Positions 42,813-54,620 of a stretch of 64,000 nucleotides of DNA are shown one piece after another. Below the pieces are notes generated by a model. It saw only the letters and a program-made list of their open reading frames with translations. It was not told the DNA's origin and searched no databases. This DNA comes from Solenopsis invicta (Eukaryota; Arthropoda; Insecta; Hymenoptera; Formicidae): NCBI RefSeq assembly GCF_016802725.1, contig NC_052669.1, forward strand, positions 15,957,270 through 16,021,269, in the 5' to 3' direction. The position numbers and the translations under genes are program-made. How positions within the stretch are numbered: position 1 is the stretch's first letter; every line of letters starts with the position of its first letter.

Positions 42813-45497
42813 TGCAAATTTCTAAAATAGAAAATTTAATTTAATATCATTTTCTAAACTTCAATTTAAATTTAATTTGAAGGGAATTTGAATTCAAGTA
42901 ATAATATTTGAAATAATAAATAGGTAATAATAATAATAATGTATAAGTTATTTGAAACGGATAACATATAAAAGCAACGTATCTAAATTTTCAAATTGTT
43001 TAATTTAAAATTTAATTGGAAATAATATTAACAGTATTTTAAAATTCTAGTTTTTAAAATAATTAATCGTAAAAGAAGAATAATAAACAAACATCTGATT
43101 GTGAATGTGAATGTAAATACTTTTATTACAAAAGTTAATTATTTAAGTATTGCAGATTTATTACAAAATTAAATTATTTCGATGAGGAACAATTACTTGG
43201 ATGATAAACATCATAAAAACATTTAGAACGTATAAATTTTCTACAGTTTGCACAATGAATAAATGAAGGAGTATTACATATACATTTATTTTTTCGTAAG
43301 TCCGGGGGGAAGCATATTTCGTTGACGTTTCGAAACACATTTCTTTCAGGAATTAATTTCGATGCAAACCAAGCGTATTTTATCATATCTGTAAAAGCTC
43401 TCGCTGATAACTGTGAATGAATTAAAGAATGAATCTTTATTGCGTCTTCTCGCGAAGAGAGCTGCCGGTTTTGTTGTAAAACTTCAACAGAATTTTGAAT
43501 TCTTCGAATGAAGTTTTTCACTTGTCGGAAAAAGTACACATCGCATGGTTGGCAGTATGGCGTGCAATGAAGTGGAATAATTTCCACTGTTGAACTGCAA
43601 TTTCCATCGTCGTCAGTAAAAATACTATTAAAATGTGCTGGATCCTCCCCACGAGTCCAAGATAAGCAGGAATTCGTTGTCGTTGCAATATTGTTTGATA
43701 ATGTTTACGACAAATTGGCCAAAGTGATCTTTTGTTAATTTACCTGATTTCGAGGCGGTGACGTGTATATTGCCATAGCATTCCGATAATTTGTCGATTG
43801 CAGCCGAGACACGAGGACCAAACACCCCTTTCGGCTCTTGTATACACAGGAACACTTTTGGTAGCAATTTTCCTGAGGCAGTTATCGCATATTGTGCCGT
43901 ATAACTGTGGGTGATTTTGTTGAAATCTCCGAGAAAAACTTCAGTGCTTTTTTCACCTTTAGCAGATAAAATTCTTCGCACATCGATTCGATACTCACAG
44001 CCGGTTTGGTCGGTGTTGATTACATAATCACTGTCAAATTTTAATATTTGCCTAGCTATACGTTTTTGAAATTTTCCTGCTTCTTTTAATATATTTGGAA
44101 TATCCAAAGCATTTTTCGATTTAATATATCGCGTGACTTTTCTTTGTCGAATCTGAAAGGTCTGTTTAAATCTAACTGTCCATGTGTGAGACGCTACAAA
44201 ATTAAGACTTTCAAATTGTACCGCTGCTTGGGAAGCCCATTGTTGCAGCATCCGTGTTGTCACTGGTTTTTTCTGTTCCCTGGCTTCGCGCAAAAGATCA
44301 ATGGTCCATTTGTTAATAGCGTCATATTTTTCTTTAATGCCACCACCTTGCTTAATTTCTGCACGCCATCGTGTCAAATCCTTTTTACGTTGAAGAACAT
44401 TTCCTCCACGTTTATGAATTGTTTGTATACTCCATTTGGGGTGTTCTCTTACCATATTTAGAATTTTTATCTTTGTTTCCAATGGTATGTAATCAGAAAT
44501 CTTACGTTGCTTGCATTGCGGCTCACACTCTTTTTCGGATTTTGATTGTGAAGCAATAGACGTACTAGATGAAGTGGAAACCGTTTTCTCCGGTGATGAA
44601 TCAGTTCGCGGTTCTTCTTCTTCTTCTTCTCCTTCTTCATGTTCTTCCAAAATTTCTTCCTCTGGCAAAAAAGGACATAGTCGTCGTAGAAATCGAAATC
44701 TTTGAGAACCTCGATAATGGCTTCGGTCATTTTTTTTCCCCAGAAGTTTTGCTTTTACACTTGTCACAACTTCACTTGGAGATCCTTCAGCGATTTTTAA
44801 GGACTCTAACATTTCACAACAAACTTTTAAACCGTCTGTAATGTCTTGTTTAACATAAGATGCTATAAATGGAAGAATTTCTTGTTCAATATCAAAGTCG
44901 ATCGTCACTCCACTTGTTGATGGTTGAAAAATATTTCCTTTTTCTGCTCCACTTGTTGATGGTTGAAAAATATTTTCTTTTTCTGCCATTGTTACAACTT
45001 TTTACATTGAAAACTTTTTTGATCGAGAAATAGCTGCGCATGTAGCTGCGGCTGTTTGCAAGGGCAAACTGGCTAGGGCAGATGTCAATTAGTTTCCTCC
45101 CACCACCTAACTATAACCGTAACTTTTTAAAAGCCCTACCTGAAGGTGCAGTTACATGCAAGCGTCGAGTTGCGCAGAAGTTATTGCGCAGCAAGGACAA
45201 AAAGTGAAAGAATTTTGGCTTTATAACCGACTACATACCTGCAAAAGGATTAAAAGCCTCTCGTTTATTTACCATTTTATATCCACTTCTTTTACCAGTG
45301 TTAAATTTAAACAATTTGAAAATTTAGATACGTTGCCTTTATATGTTATCGGTTTCAAATAACTTATATATTATTATTATTATTACCTATATATTATTTC
45401 AAATATTATTACTTGAATTCGAATTCCCTTCAAATTAAATTTAAATTGAAGTTTAGAAAATGATATTAAATTAAATTTTCTATTTTAGAAATTTGCA
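42813..45497 (-). mobile_element. Pogo/Tigger-like DNA transposon, 2,685 bp
   Basis: About 200-bp inverted ends beginning tgcaaatttctaaaatagaa are flanked by TA at 42811-42812 and 45498-45499. The transposase is on minus in the middle. It is inserted in the right half of the TTA-flanked element. Confidence 0.85.
43174..44989 (-). pseudogene. Pogo-like (DDE_1) transposase, one frameshift
   Basis: About 600 residues from ATG 44989 (MAEKENIFQPSTSGAEKG, where a 13-residue segment is duplicated). An acidic stretch (residues about 115-135) precedes an HTH region (LETKIKILNMVREHPKWSIQTI) and a CENP-B-like HTH (RMLQQWASQAAVQFE). The catalytic core has VINTDQTGCEYR and LLILDSWGG, two of the DDE residues. 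A frameshift near 43630 moves the end (VEIIPLHCTPYCQPCDVYFF, then a C-terminal Cys cluster) to another frame, finishing at 43174. Only this single break was found, so it is recent in decay. Confidence 0.82.
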
Positions 45498-45572
45498 TAC
45501 TATATTAATATCATCAAGATAAATAAATACATTTATTAAAAAAAGAAAAAAAAAGAAAAAAAATATTGCACA

Positions 45573-45650
45573 CATCCGGGAGTGAACCCGGATCTTACGA
45601 TTGTGAAGCAAGCACCTAACGCACGGAGCCGACTGCACTGGTTGCGAGAA
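45573..45650 (-). repeat. tRNA-like segment, probable SINE head or tRNA pseudogene
   Basis: On minus, agtgcagtcggctccgtgcg resembles a pol III box A region and gggttcactcccgga a box B with its T-stem. The anticodon-loop position reads ttcacaa. A T-rich tract follows at 45530-45570, as expected for a pol III terminator. No complete cloverleaf with a good acceptor stem was drawn, so a real tRNA gene is less likely. Confidence 0.6.
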
Positions 45651-45829
45651 CAGTTACCGGGAAGGCTCATATGGCGCGCGGCGGTTTGGCCAATTTTCGC
45701 AAATTTATTATTTCGAAACTAAGGCCTATTCAATGAAACGCCGGGAGACGCAAACTTTTTTTTCGTCTCCAGAATAACTAAAAGAATTGGGATCAAAATC
45801 CAGGGGTCTCTCACTTGGTCCTCCCCTTG

Positions 45830-47207
45830 TTAGTATTTTCACGCAGAAATGTAGAAATTACGCATCTTATGGAATCATTTCAATATAACGTGACAAGAAT
45901 TACCTATAACGTGAATTTGTTGCTGCAAAGGAAATTCATGGCGCACTCCCATCCTTTCTGCATCCACCTCTGGTGTCTTGATCTATACAATCCTTTTCCA
46001 ATTTCTGTAAGCTCAGTCTCCAAGGCACGATCCAGATCCATTTCTCTTTTAACAGCCTCCTTTTCTTCCAATTTTTACTAAAATTCCGTTTCTTCTTTCC
46101 TTTCTGCTCTCTTGCACCTCTGTCGCCTCCTTATCCTATATACTTATTCTATTTCTTTCTTTTTTTCTTTTTCTTCCTGTACCTCTTCCTCCATCCTTTA
46201 TGCTTCATAACTTCAATCTCCTGTACCTTTTCCTCCATCTTTTGTGCTTCATAACCTTAATTTCCAACGGCCGGTGATCTGAGTTCCCTCAGTCTTTTTC
46301 TTCATATACCAAGCCACCCAAGATCCAGCCACCCTTAATTAACCAATTATTTATACATTCATCTTTACATTTCCATTTCCTTTACGCTTACTTTCACAAT
46401 ATCTATATCTATACTTATGTCTATACCTGGTTCTATTTCTTTACATTTTTTTCTTTCGCTACTTCTTTTCTGTACTACGACCCTTTTCACCTTCTCCGTA
46501 CTTCTATACATTTCTTCCAATCTCTCATTCATTACTTCTCTCATTACTTCTCTCAATATGCCACTCATTTTCCATATTCTGCCTGATTTCTTGCATTATC
46601 TGTCGCCTTTTCCTTCCTATCGCTGTTTCTGCCTTTACTTCTACAATTTTATTCCTCTAACCTATTTTTCTAACATTCTTTTTTTTGCCCTTTTCGTTTT
46701 CCTTACCTTTCTTGTTTAATTCCTGTCTTATCGGTCCTTCCGGATTCTCCCGCCTCATTGTCCGCCCTGAAAATATTCCTGTTTGTTGTGTAGGTAGCGG
46801 GATCAAAACAATGCAGTGTAGAACGCCGTATGTATGTATTACAAATTCTGCTTTATTCGCTATCTTACAAGACCCTGTGTGTACACGTCCGCGGTTGCGA
46901 GAGAAGAGAGCGAGTCGGTGTCGCGGCGCTCGCATCGCTTCGCCTATCCCTAGCGCTGTCTGTAGAGCGATCGGTACGCGCGCGGTTATATAAACTACGC
47001 CCTCGCACAACACTGTTCCTTCCACCTATATCTCCGCAATTTCTTTTCCCCTACATCTGCCTTCAATTACCCGTTTTTTCTACCTTTTTACTTCTCTAAT
47101 TCATACATTTGTATTTTTTAATACTTCCTAATGTACTACAAACACTCATACTTAGTCTCACTCTATCTCCATCCACATCCATACACCATCGCGCCATTTA
47201 ACCAAGT
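45830..47207. other. C/T-rich region without recognised gene
   Basis: Long open frames here come from low-complexity pyrimidine-rich sequence (46080-46720). A ggttatataaac TATA-like site is at about 46983. It may belong to an LTR or LINE end, but no ends were recognised. Confidence 0.45.
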
Positions 47208-47412
47208 CCTTATGTAGTTGTATAAGAAATAACGAATCTATCAGAACATAGATTAAAAAATCGCGTTTTTTTACACAAAAATGAGGAAAACAAATGAAAA
47301 CGTGATATGTTTTAAATCAAAAATGTGATATTTTTTAAAATAATTGTTAATAATGCTTGATGATGATCTCTATTCTAGTGGGGAATAGAAAATATTAAAC
47401 GCAGTCACGAAA
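47208..47412 (-). repeat. Dispersed repeat, copy 2 (inverse of 20430-20625)
   Basis: Reverse-complement match to 20430-20625 including gataatgatctctattc-like and ggggaatagaaaatatt blocks; it extends a few bases into the hairpin neighbour of copy 1. Confidence 0.65.
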
Positions 47413-47976
47413 TGGTCTTTACAAGCAGAAGTAATCACAAAAAATAGTCAAAAAAGGTGAAAAAAGAGGTTTTTGGAGTATTTAAAAGTGTTCTCATTGA
47501 ACAAAACTTCTGAAAAAAATCAAGGAAGTAATTTTCATGAAAATAAAACTATGATTAAAATATAGAGGTAGCCAGTCTTGTGAGAGTCGAGATATTATAA
47601 TTTGAAACTTCTTTTGAACTTGTAAAATTAAAATTTTCTGTCAAAATAAAAAACTAAAATTTTTTACTATGTGTCTGGATCTTATTTAATATTAGTTAAA
47701 ATTTCAAATTAATACATTAAAAACCCGCAAAAAAAATTATTTACCAAAAAACATTTTATTCATAGTTATAGACGATAAGGAGCTCGAGACTTGAAAATTT
47801 AGGAAACTTAGTTTCATTTAACGACAAAAGGATGGGTTAAATTTCATAAAAATCTATTGAGGGGGGATTTCGACCTTCCTAGAGCCTTTTATTTATTTCT
47901 ATAACACAACCTCAAAAGAAGAGGAATAGAATAGAATAATATAAAAAAAAGGTTGCAAGGAGGAAGGATCAAATTT

Positions 47977-48472
47977 CTTTAATTGAACATTATTTCTTGT
48001 GGTAAAGATTTTAAAATATGTGCAATAAAAGTACAGAAGCAAAGAGGACTAAAATAATGTAAGAAAGAAGGAGGAAATATTGTGAGAGTGTAAAATAATA
48101 AAAAAGTAGAAAGGCGACAGGAATTAAAGAAGGTGGAAAACGTAAAGTTTTTAAATAAAATACGAAAGAAATTAAGAATTTAATTGAACACAAATTTGAA
48201 GATTTTTATAATAATAGATCATATGGTATTTAACATTTTGTATTTTAAGATTTAAGATTTCATTAACCGAACATTATCTTTCTTAGTAAAGATTTTTAAA
48301 AATGTGTAAAATAATATAAGGATAAAAGAGGAAGAATTGTGAAAGTATAAAATAGGAGAAAAATAGAAAGTAGAAAGGATTTAAAGAAAGCTGAGAATGT
48401 AAAGATTTTTAGATAAAAGACAAAAGAAATTAAAAATGCAATTGAACATGAGTTTGAAGACTTTTTTAATGA
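47977..48472 (+). repeat. Degenerate tandem duplication, two 215-240-bp copies
   Basis: Copies at about 47977-48216 and 48258-48472 share gaacattat..ct, gtaaagattttaaaaatgtg and a ttgaacatgagtttgaaga-type end, with many indels. No coding potential. Confidence 0.6.
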
Positions 48473-48519
48473 TCAAGTGTATCGCAGAAAAAAATTAAAT
48501 TTCAGGGGATTGTACTTTT

Positions 48520-48680
48520 CATTGCGATATTTTCGTCTCTAGAACACGAATAAAAAAAAAATAAAAACATTTTCATTATACAACACTATCCAAGGTATTG
48601 TTTAAGAGTACGTAGAACCTAATCGATTCAGAAATTAAGAGATATGATAATCTTGTGTGCTTGGAAGTTGATGACTTGTG
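48520..48680 (+). repeat. Dispersed repeat related to 42590-42745
   Basis: Shares aataaaaacattttcattata, a gtttaagagtacgtagaac-like block and atcttgtgtgcttggaagtt with 42590-42745, the flank of the pogo element. Function unknown. Confidence 0.5.
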
Positions 48681-49522
48681 CATAATATTTTTTTTTTTAA
48701 TACAAAAATGTAATCGTATCACGTGCTAAGTATAAACGTTATTATATATTAAATAATTATAAAATAAATAATTATAAAACGTTTAAATTTTAAGTTTTGT
48801 ATAAATTTTGGTTACATAAAGAACATAAAAAAGTTATACATACAAGTATCAATTACAAGAATATGATATTAATGTATACTACTTATTAATGATAACTTTA
48901 TACACATTTAATAATGAATCAAACCATATTCTGTTTTCATTTATTTATAATCTGTTATCGAGAACATGATCATTTATCATCGTGAACTTTATTATTTTTT
49001 ATTATAAATGTATAATTAATTTTTGAAATTCATTATACAATTTAGTAAAGAAAATTGTGTAAATTTTACTTTTTTTTAAATATACAGATTTGTCGCGTCG
49101 TTCTGCATTTATCGATCAAGTGCAGAGTAAATAATGTAAATGTGGTGAAATGTGAAACAACTTCGAGGGATAGACCCGGATAGAGGACAAATTTTAATTG
49201 AAAATGTCGCATCATGGAAACAATAAACTGATTGCCGTGTGGGATGGTGCGTGAATAAAGGTGCTTAAATTTGTTCAAACGCCCTTCCCCCCCGCCCTCC
49301 CACTCTCTCACTTTCTCTCCTTCCTTCCTTTTTTGTACGTTTTAATGTGCTACTTTTAACTTGTAACTGATATTTAAGTAATCCCATTTGCATTAAATTT
49401 AATTATTCGCGGGCGTACATTTATTATAATAATATAAACTTGAAGATTTCACGGTTATCCTGATATTTGAGCTGGATGACAGAGATCAGTATTTGACAAG
49501 TTAAATGTAGCATAATTAAAGT

Positions 49523-49578
<56 letters not shown>

Positions 49579-49844
49579 GAGAAAAAGTTTAAATAGGAAT
49601 GTGTTGTCCGTGTACTGTTGTCAGTCATTTGACCGCAGCAAGCGCCTCCCGGAAACATCTGCGTGTAACAATCAATCTCGCCGCCCCTATCTACCACTTG
49701 TATCTGACCCGTCATATGCTAATTTTTTTTATAATTTAAATCTAAGCTCCGGATGAATTTTTGCCAAAGGAAAAATTGTCCTAGAATTTGATTACGAATA
49801 TGCCACTAACGGGACCAATATGTTATTTTGAATCACTCTGTATA
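48681..49844. other. AT-rich region with a (GA)n microsatellite
   Basis: No gene recognised. An imperfect (GA)n tract lies at about 49526-49582. Confidence 0.55.
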
Positions 49845-50265
49845 TACAAGGTGCCTAGACCGTTGTATAAAACATGTCACATGAGGTAGAACAGATCGAG
49901 ATAAATCAAAAAGTCTAATACCATTTTGCAATATTTGCAATAATTTTCTTGTAATAAAATATTAAAGTAAGCCGAATAAGAGCGCGCGGAGAAAGAAGCA
50001 ATTTCTTTCTTGAGCGTAGGACCGTCTGATGCGGGGGCATGAGGGAGCGGTGCGGTGCCAAGCTATCCTTCCCCTTGCCGCGCGTCACTTACCATCGCCT
50101 ACAGTCGGGCCGTGGTGAGCGGTCCTATGGCTCAGGCGAGCGACTGCTTGTCTCTCCGCGAAAATTATTGCAAATATCGCAAAATAGTATTAGACTTTTT
50201 AGTTTGTCTTGATTCCTTCTACCTCATGTGACAAGTTTCATACAGTCTGGGACACCCTATGTATA
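49845..50265. repeat. MITE, 420 bp, with about 110-bp inverted ends
   Basis: Left gtcacatgaggtagaa and aaaaagtctaataccatttt are matched in reverse at 50160-50235. The central 190 bp is GC-rich and unique. Ends are approximate (tataca..ggtg / ..ccctatgtata). Confidence 0.75.
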
Positions 50266-51165
50266 GAGGAAAAGAGAGTATTATGTCTACTGTCGACAAT
50301 ATGGCTACCCTTATTATTTCCGATATTAGGTGACGTATTCTAACAATTGCTTATGGAGTTATTTATTTAGTAGCCCGCCATTTTTTAGTGATGATAATAT
50401 GCATAATGACTGATAATTGTTATAAGGCATTTTTACTTTTAAACACTTCTAAACTTTTTCAAGATACACTTTTAACCTTTAATTACATACACTTCCTCAT
50501 TATTCTTAAACTTGAGTGTATTATTACACGAAGGTTCATACACTCGAGTGTTATTCTGTTATTTAACTATTTATTCGACTGTATACATTTCGAGTTATAC
50601 AAAGTTATAACAATAACATGGAACTTTGTTAATATGGTTTTTTAAGCGAAATTTTTATATTGAAATATTTTTTTGATAAATCGATTGTCATTCTAAATAG
50701 CGGTGTTTAGAAACATCAGAGACATCATTTTATGCTTGTTGTTTAACGTTGAACAGGGCTAAAATGATATTTTTACTGAAATTTTTAATAGTATTTCTAC
50801 AGTTTCTAAACCCAGGAAAATTCTAAATCAGGAAAATTCTAAACAATGAAAAATTAAAAATATATAATTTTATAACTAGGTACTGTGTTTCTTTTAAACT
50901 AAACTAATTTTTTAAAATTATTTTTATAGATAGCCCTATTACAACCACTTTTTTTCTTCTACCGATTATGCAGTGCGTTAGATTTTTATAAATCTAACGT
51001 CCTAAATAGTAAATATTTTATTGTTTTGAGTCTACAATCTGTCAAATACTGACAAATGTAATCGTCATGTTTTAATAAAAAATATTAATTGTAAACAAAG
51101 TTATTCAACAAAATAAAAGTGGGTGCCATATTACACTCTTCTCCTCTACATACATACATACATTT
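50266..51165. other. AT-rich region without recognised gene
   Basis: A frame of 85 codons at 50388-50645 has no recognised feature and is probably chance. A small hairpin gattttataaatcta is present at about 50978. Confidence 0.5.
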
Positions 51166-51280
51166 ACACACACACGCACACGCTCACGCACCCGCAACCG
51201 CACGCGCGCACGCACATGCGCACACACACGCACACACACGCACGCACGCCCACGCCCACGCCCACGCGCACGCACACACG

Positions 51281-51316
<36 letters not shown>

Positions 51317-51324
51317 CGCGCGCA

Positions 51325-51364
<40 letters not shown>
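51166..51364. repeat. (CA)n-rich compound microsatellite
   Basis: A 200-bp alternating pyrimidine-purine tract of CA and CG units. Long frames through it on both strands are artefacts of the repeat. Confidence 0.97.
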
Positions 51365-51368
<4 letters not shown>

Positions 51369-53653
51369 ATGTCAGGTAAATACCACCTCTGGTTTCGTGG
51401 ATTGATAGATCAAGTAAAACTGAGCAGAAAAGTCTTTTACCATTTTTTAATACTCGCCATAGTTAACGAAATAAAAATTAATAAAGTCTGCGAATAAGCG
51501 CGTATTACCGGGCGCAAGGACCGCCCATGGATCGCCGAGATATAGATAGCCGCGGCTGGCGTTGCGGCGCGGTGAGAAGGGAAAAGCAGCAGTAGCTTCG
51601 GGCTTTTCCGCGAGCGGCGCAGCAAGGAAAAAGTATGTAGAGTCCCTAGAAGTAGAGAGTCTGGACATCTGCCCCTAAAATGTCGGTGATGAATATGTCA
51701 GTGTATGTACACCCATGGTGGAAGGATAACATGGTGTGTGCAGTTCGCGCGTGTCTCTCTCTAAAAATTTGCCCTCTTCGTCTATCGGTGGGTTATAGTT
51801 AATAAGACAGCCAACTGTGAAAAGCAAAATTATTTAGCGTCAGCCTGTTGGTATGCTGAGTCATCTAGCCTTGTTTCATGCACTTATTCAAGTATCTGCT
51901 TCTCTTTCTATCGGGAACAGTTATGCACGTGAAGTGTTACACTAATTTTTGACCGAAGATTCGATTCATTCGGTTAGTTTCCTCCATTTCCTTTTCATCG
52001 TAAGAACACGTGTGAAAGAAATAGGAAACAGCGTAAGAGTGTGCAAGAAATTGACAAGCTTTTAATATGTTGTAATACAGATAAAAATGTGGGACACGTA
52101 TTTTTATATGTATAACAACGGGCCCATATAATTGTCAAGAGGATAAAACACACTCTTGAAATAAATTGATTTTTTAATTTCTGAATTAAAAAATCTTAAT
52201 ACTTAAGTAATACCATCGAAATGGTAAAAAATATAAAAAAAAGTTTTAAATAAAAGTTTTATATATTTCTATGTATTTTATAACACTTTGTTTAGATTTT
52301 TTTTAATGTTATTTTTCTCGAAATTTTCCTTCTCTTCTAAATTTCTGAAAAATTTAAAATTTACTTTATATCAAAACTTATAGCATATTTAACAACAAAT
52401 TCAAACATGTATGGTGAAGTTATAGTTCGAAGAAGACACATTTTTCAGAAATAAACTAAAAATATCTATATTGCTATACACGCGCCCCATCCATATCTGC
52501 TTTATGGCGTCTATTGTTAATATATATTTATTTTTTTAATAACTACAAAATTTTTCGTATTATTATATTTTTATATGTTTTTTAGGTTTAATTTTATTGT
52601 TTTTTATTTTTTATTTATTTATTTATTTACTTATTTAATTTTTACCTATTTACTTTTTATTGCTAAAAATCTATACAATAATGAGGACGCTCAGAATTTA
52701 ACTGAACAAAAATAACTGTATTTGCTTGTCTTATTATTAAGTTTTTCCAATTTAATATTTAATTTTGATATAACAACAAACTTGTTCAATTGTAAAATAT
52801 TAAAAAATATCACTTACATGCAAATCACACCTTCCTTCTGACGTATGTAAATCGAGCCATGAAAATATACATACAAGGATAGAAAGAGAAACTAACATGT
52901 GTGAAACAAAGAAGGTAGATCCAGCATACCAACAGGCTGACACTAAATAATTTTACTTTTCACAGTTGGCTGTCTTATTAACTATAACCCTTGCAGAGCA
53001 AAAGTGGGCGTGGTTTAGCCGAACTGCACACACCATGCTATCCCTTCCACCATGATGTACACCCAAGGACTTTGATTCTGTCCATGGGGAAATTTTCCAA
53101 ACTGAGAAGTCACCACTTTCTACATACTCGCATTTCATGATTAATGAAACGACTAGAGCTTATTGGTAGTTACGTCGGGCCTCACTCAACATATACACGA
53201 GTGAGGCCCGATTGCGCACATAACCCGATGGGAAATGCTCTTGTGTCCGATAGTTTATGTGCGCAATCGGGACAGTCCCGTATATAAAATGTTTATCATT
53301 GTGTGCACTTGAACGTGTTGTATGCTGTTATCGCATTGGCTAAAGAAGATTAAACAGGGATCCGTATTCGTGCTGCCATTTTAGGTGCACAATCACGTGC
53401 ATTCAATCACGTGGAACCCCGAGACGTCCAGACTCTCTACTTCTAAGGACTCTAAGAGAATGCTGCTCCGGTTGCCTACGTCTCGGCAACCCATGAGCGG
53501 TCTTTGCGCGCGGTAACACGCGCTTGTTCTCAGACTTTATTAATTCTTATCTCTTTAACTATGGCGAGTATTAAAAAATGGTAAAGGACTTTTCTGCTCA
53601 GTTTTACTTGATCTATCAATCTACGAAACCAGGGGCGGTATTTACCTGACACC

Positions 53654-53656
<3 letters not shown>
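51365..53656. mobile_element. Long-inverted-repeat (fold-back) element, 2.3 kb
   Basis: Left end caggatgtcaggtaaatacc and right end ggtatttacctgacaccctg are inverted. Imperfect pairing continues for about 560 bases inward (for example cagcctgttggtatgctg near 51845 against 52923-52940; agagagtctggac against 53429-53441). The central 900 bp is AT-rich and has no transposase. The right arm carries an extra hairpin (53176-53271). It lies between a CA and a TA microsatellite. The ends match the 87-bp palindrome at 38632. Confidence 0.78.
53176..53271. repeat. Double hairpin inside the right arm
   Basis: cgggcctcact pairs with agtgaggcccg (53176-53210), and cccgattgcgcacataa pairs perfectly with ttatgtgcgcaatcggg (53207-53271). 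The left arm has no counterpart, so it looks like a separate small insertion. Confidence 0.8.

Positions 53657-53691
<35 letters not shown>
53657..53691. repeat. (TA)n microsatellite
   Basis: About 17 TA units abut the right end of the fold-back element and precede a separate repeat end reading agggtgtcccattttaaaa. Confidence 0.95.
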
Positions 53692-53694
<3 letters not shown>

Positions 53695-54042
53695 GTCCCA
53701 TTTTAAAAGATCTAGCAAAATATCTCGAAAACTAAACCCAGTAGACAAAAATGTTTCAGATAAAAGTTGTATGATTTTGAAGGGGACATAAAATGCTGTC
53801 ATTAATTTGACCTCGAACAGTTGTTTGAAGGTCACGTAAAGGTCACTTTCAATTTTTTTAATGGAACTGCTTATTTTTTATTGCATATTCTTGTAGCTTA
53901 TCTCGAGACCTTTCCAAAACACTTTAATTTTTTCTTTTTTCTTTAAGTATTTTTTGAGTTACAAGACTTAAAAGTCATAATACCACTGGCATTAGTGTTA
54001 TTCAAGAAGTACCACGTGGAGGTTGCCACGGTCAGATGTACA

Positions 54043-54046
<4 letters not shown>

Positions 54047-54091
<45 letters not shown>

Positions 54092-54100
54092 CGTGTGTGT
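54047..54100. repeat. (GT)n microsatellite with (GC)n core
   Basis: About 27 GT/GC units. The preceding 350 bp (53690-54046) begins agggtgtcccattttaaaag and looks like the edge of a further transposon, not resolved. Confidence 0.95.
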
Positions 54101-54479
54101 ATGCGTATTAAATTCAAATGTAAATTATCCTTTACTTTAAAATTTTTTAAATTTATGTATAACGCCAGAAATCAATTTAAAATAATATAAATAAGACAAT
54201 TTCAGATAAATGAAATAGGTGTAGGTACCTTATAATTTTAGCCAAAGCTGTACGTATATGAGACTTTCTACGTCAAGTAGCACAAGTTTCTGGGCAAAAT
54301 TCATGAAGTCAAAATAAAATATTTGAGAACATAAAATTTTTGTTTTTATGTATAGTTTAAAAAAAATGTGGCCTTTTGAAAAGTTCGCAATGACGGATCA
54401 AATATGGCGCTTATACTGATTGCGGAACTGAATGAAGAACTGATTAGAACATTTCGGAATCATGTTGTTAGACTTCGGT

Positions 54480-54620
54480 CGGTGTTCATAGTCAATTTTT
54501 ATTTCAAGATTTTCTTAAGTAATGTCTTAAGATTCTGATACGGCTTTCTGATTGGTTAATAGCGTCTTAAGATGATATTTAAGACGATTTTAAATATAAG
54601 AACGGACTATGAATAACCGG
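54480..54620. repeat. MITE, 140 bp, with about 55-bp inverted ends
   Basis: cggtgttcatagtc and gactatgaataaccgg are the inverted ends; the pairing continues through cttaagtaatgtcttaag and cttaagatgatatttaaga-like segments. Confidence 0.7.

Larger units (their letters stand above)
41030..45829. mobile_element. TIR element with TTA duplication, hosting a pogo-like element
   Basis: About 75-80 bp at 41030-41107 (caaggggaggaccaagtgag and onward) are the reverse complement of 45750-45829, ending cctccccttg. TTA flanks both ends (41027-41029 and 45830-45832). Between are AT-rich sequence with decayed internal repeats, a pogo-like transposon at 42813-45497 and a tRNA-like segment. The 3-bp duplication is of the CACTA or Harbinger class; no transposase of its own is seen. 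Confidence 0.7.

Noticed and set aside
45573..45650. Functional tRNA gene
   Set aside because: Box A and box B resemble pol III promoters, but no clean acceptor stem or full cloverleaf could be drawn; a SINE head or pseudogene fits better.
46365..46720. Frames of 67-100 codons in pyrimidine-rich sequence
   Set aside because: Low-complexity Ser/Phe/Leu-rich translations on plus and Arg/Lys/Glu-rich on minus, with no domain and no conserved start.
51105..51497. Several long frames on both strands
   Set aside because: They translate a CA/CG microsatellite (Cys-Val or His-Thr repeats).
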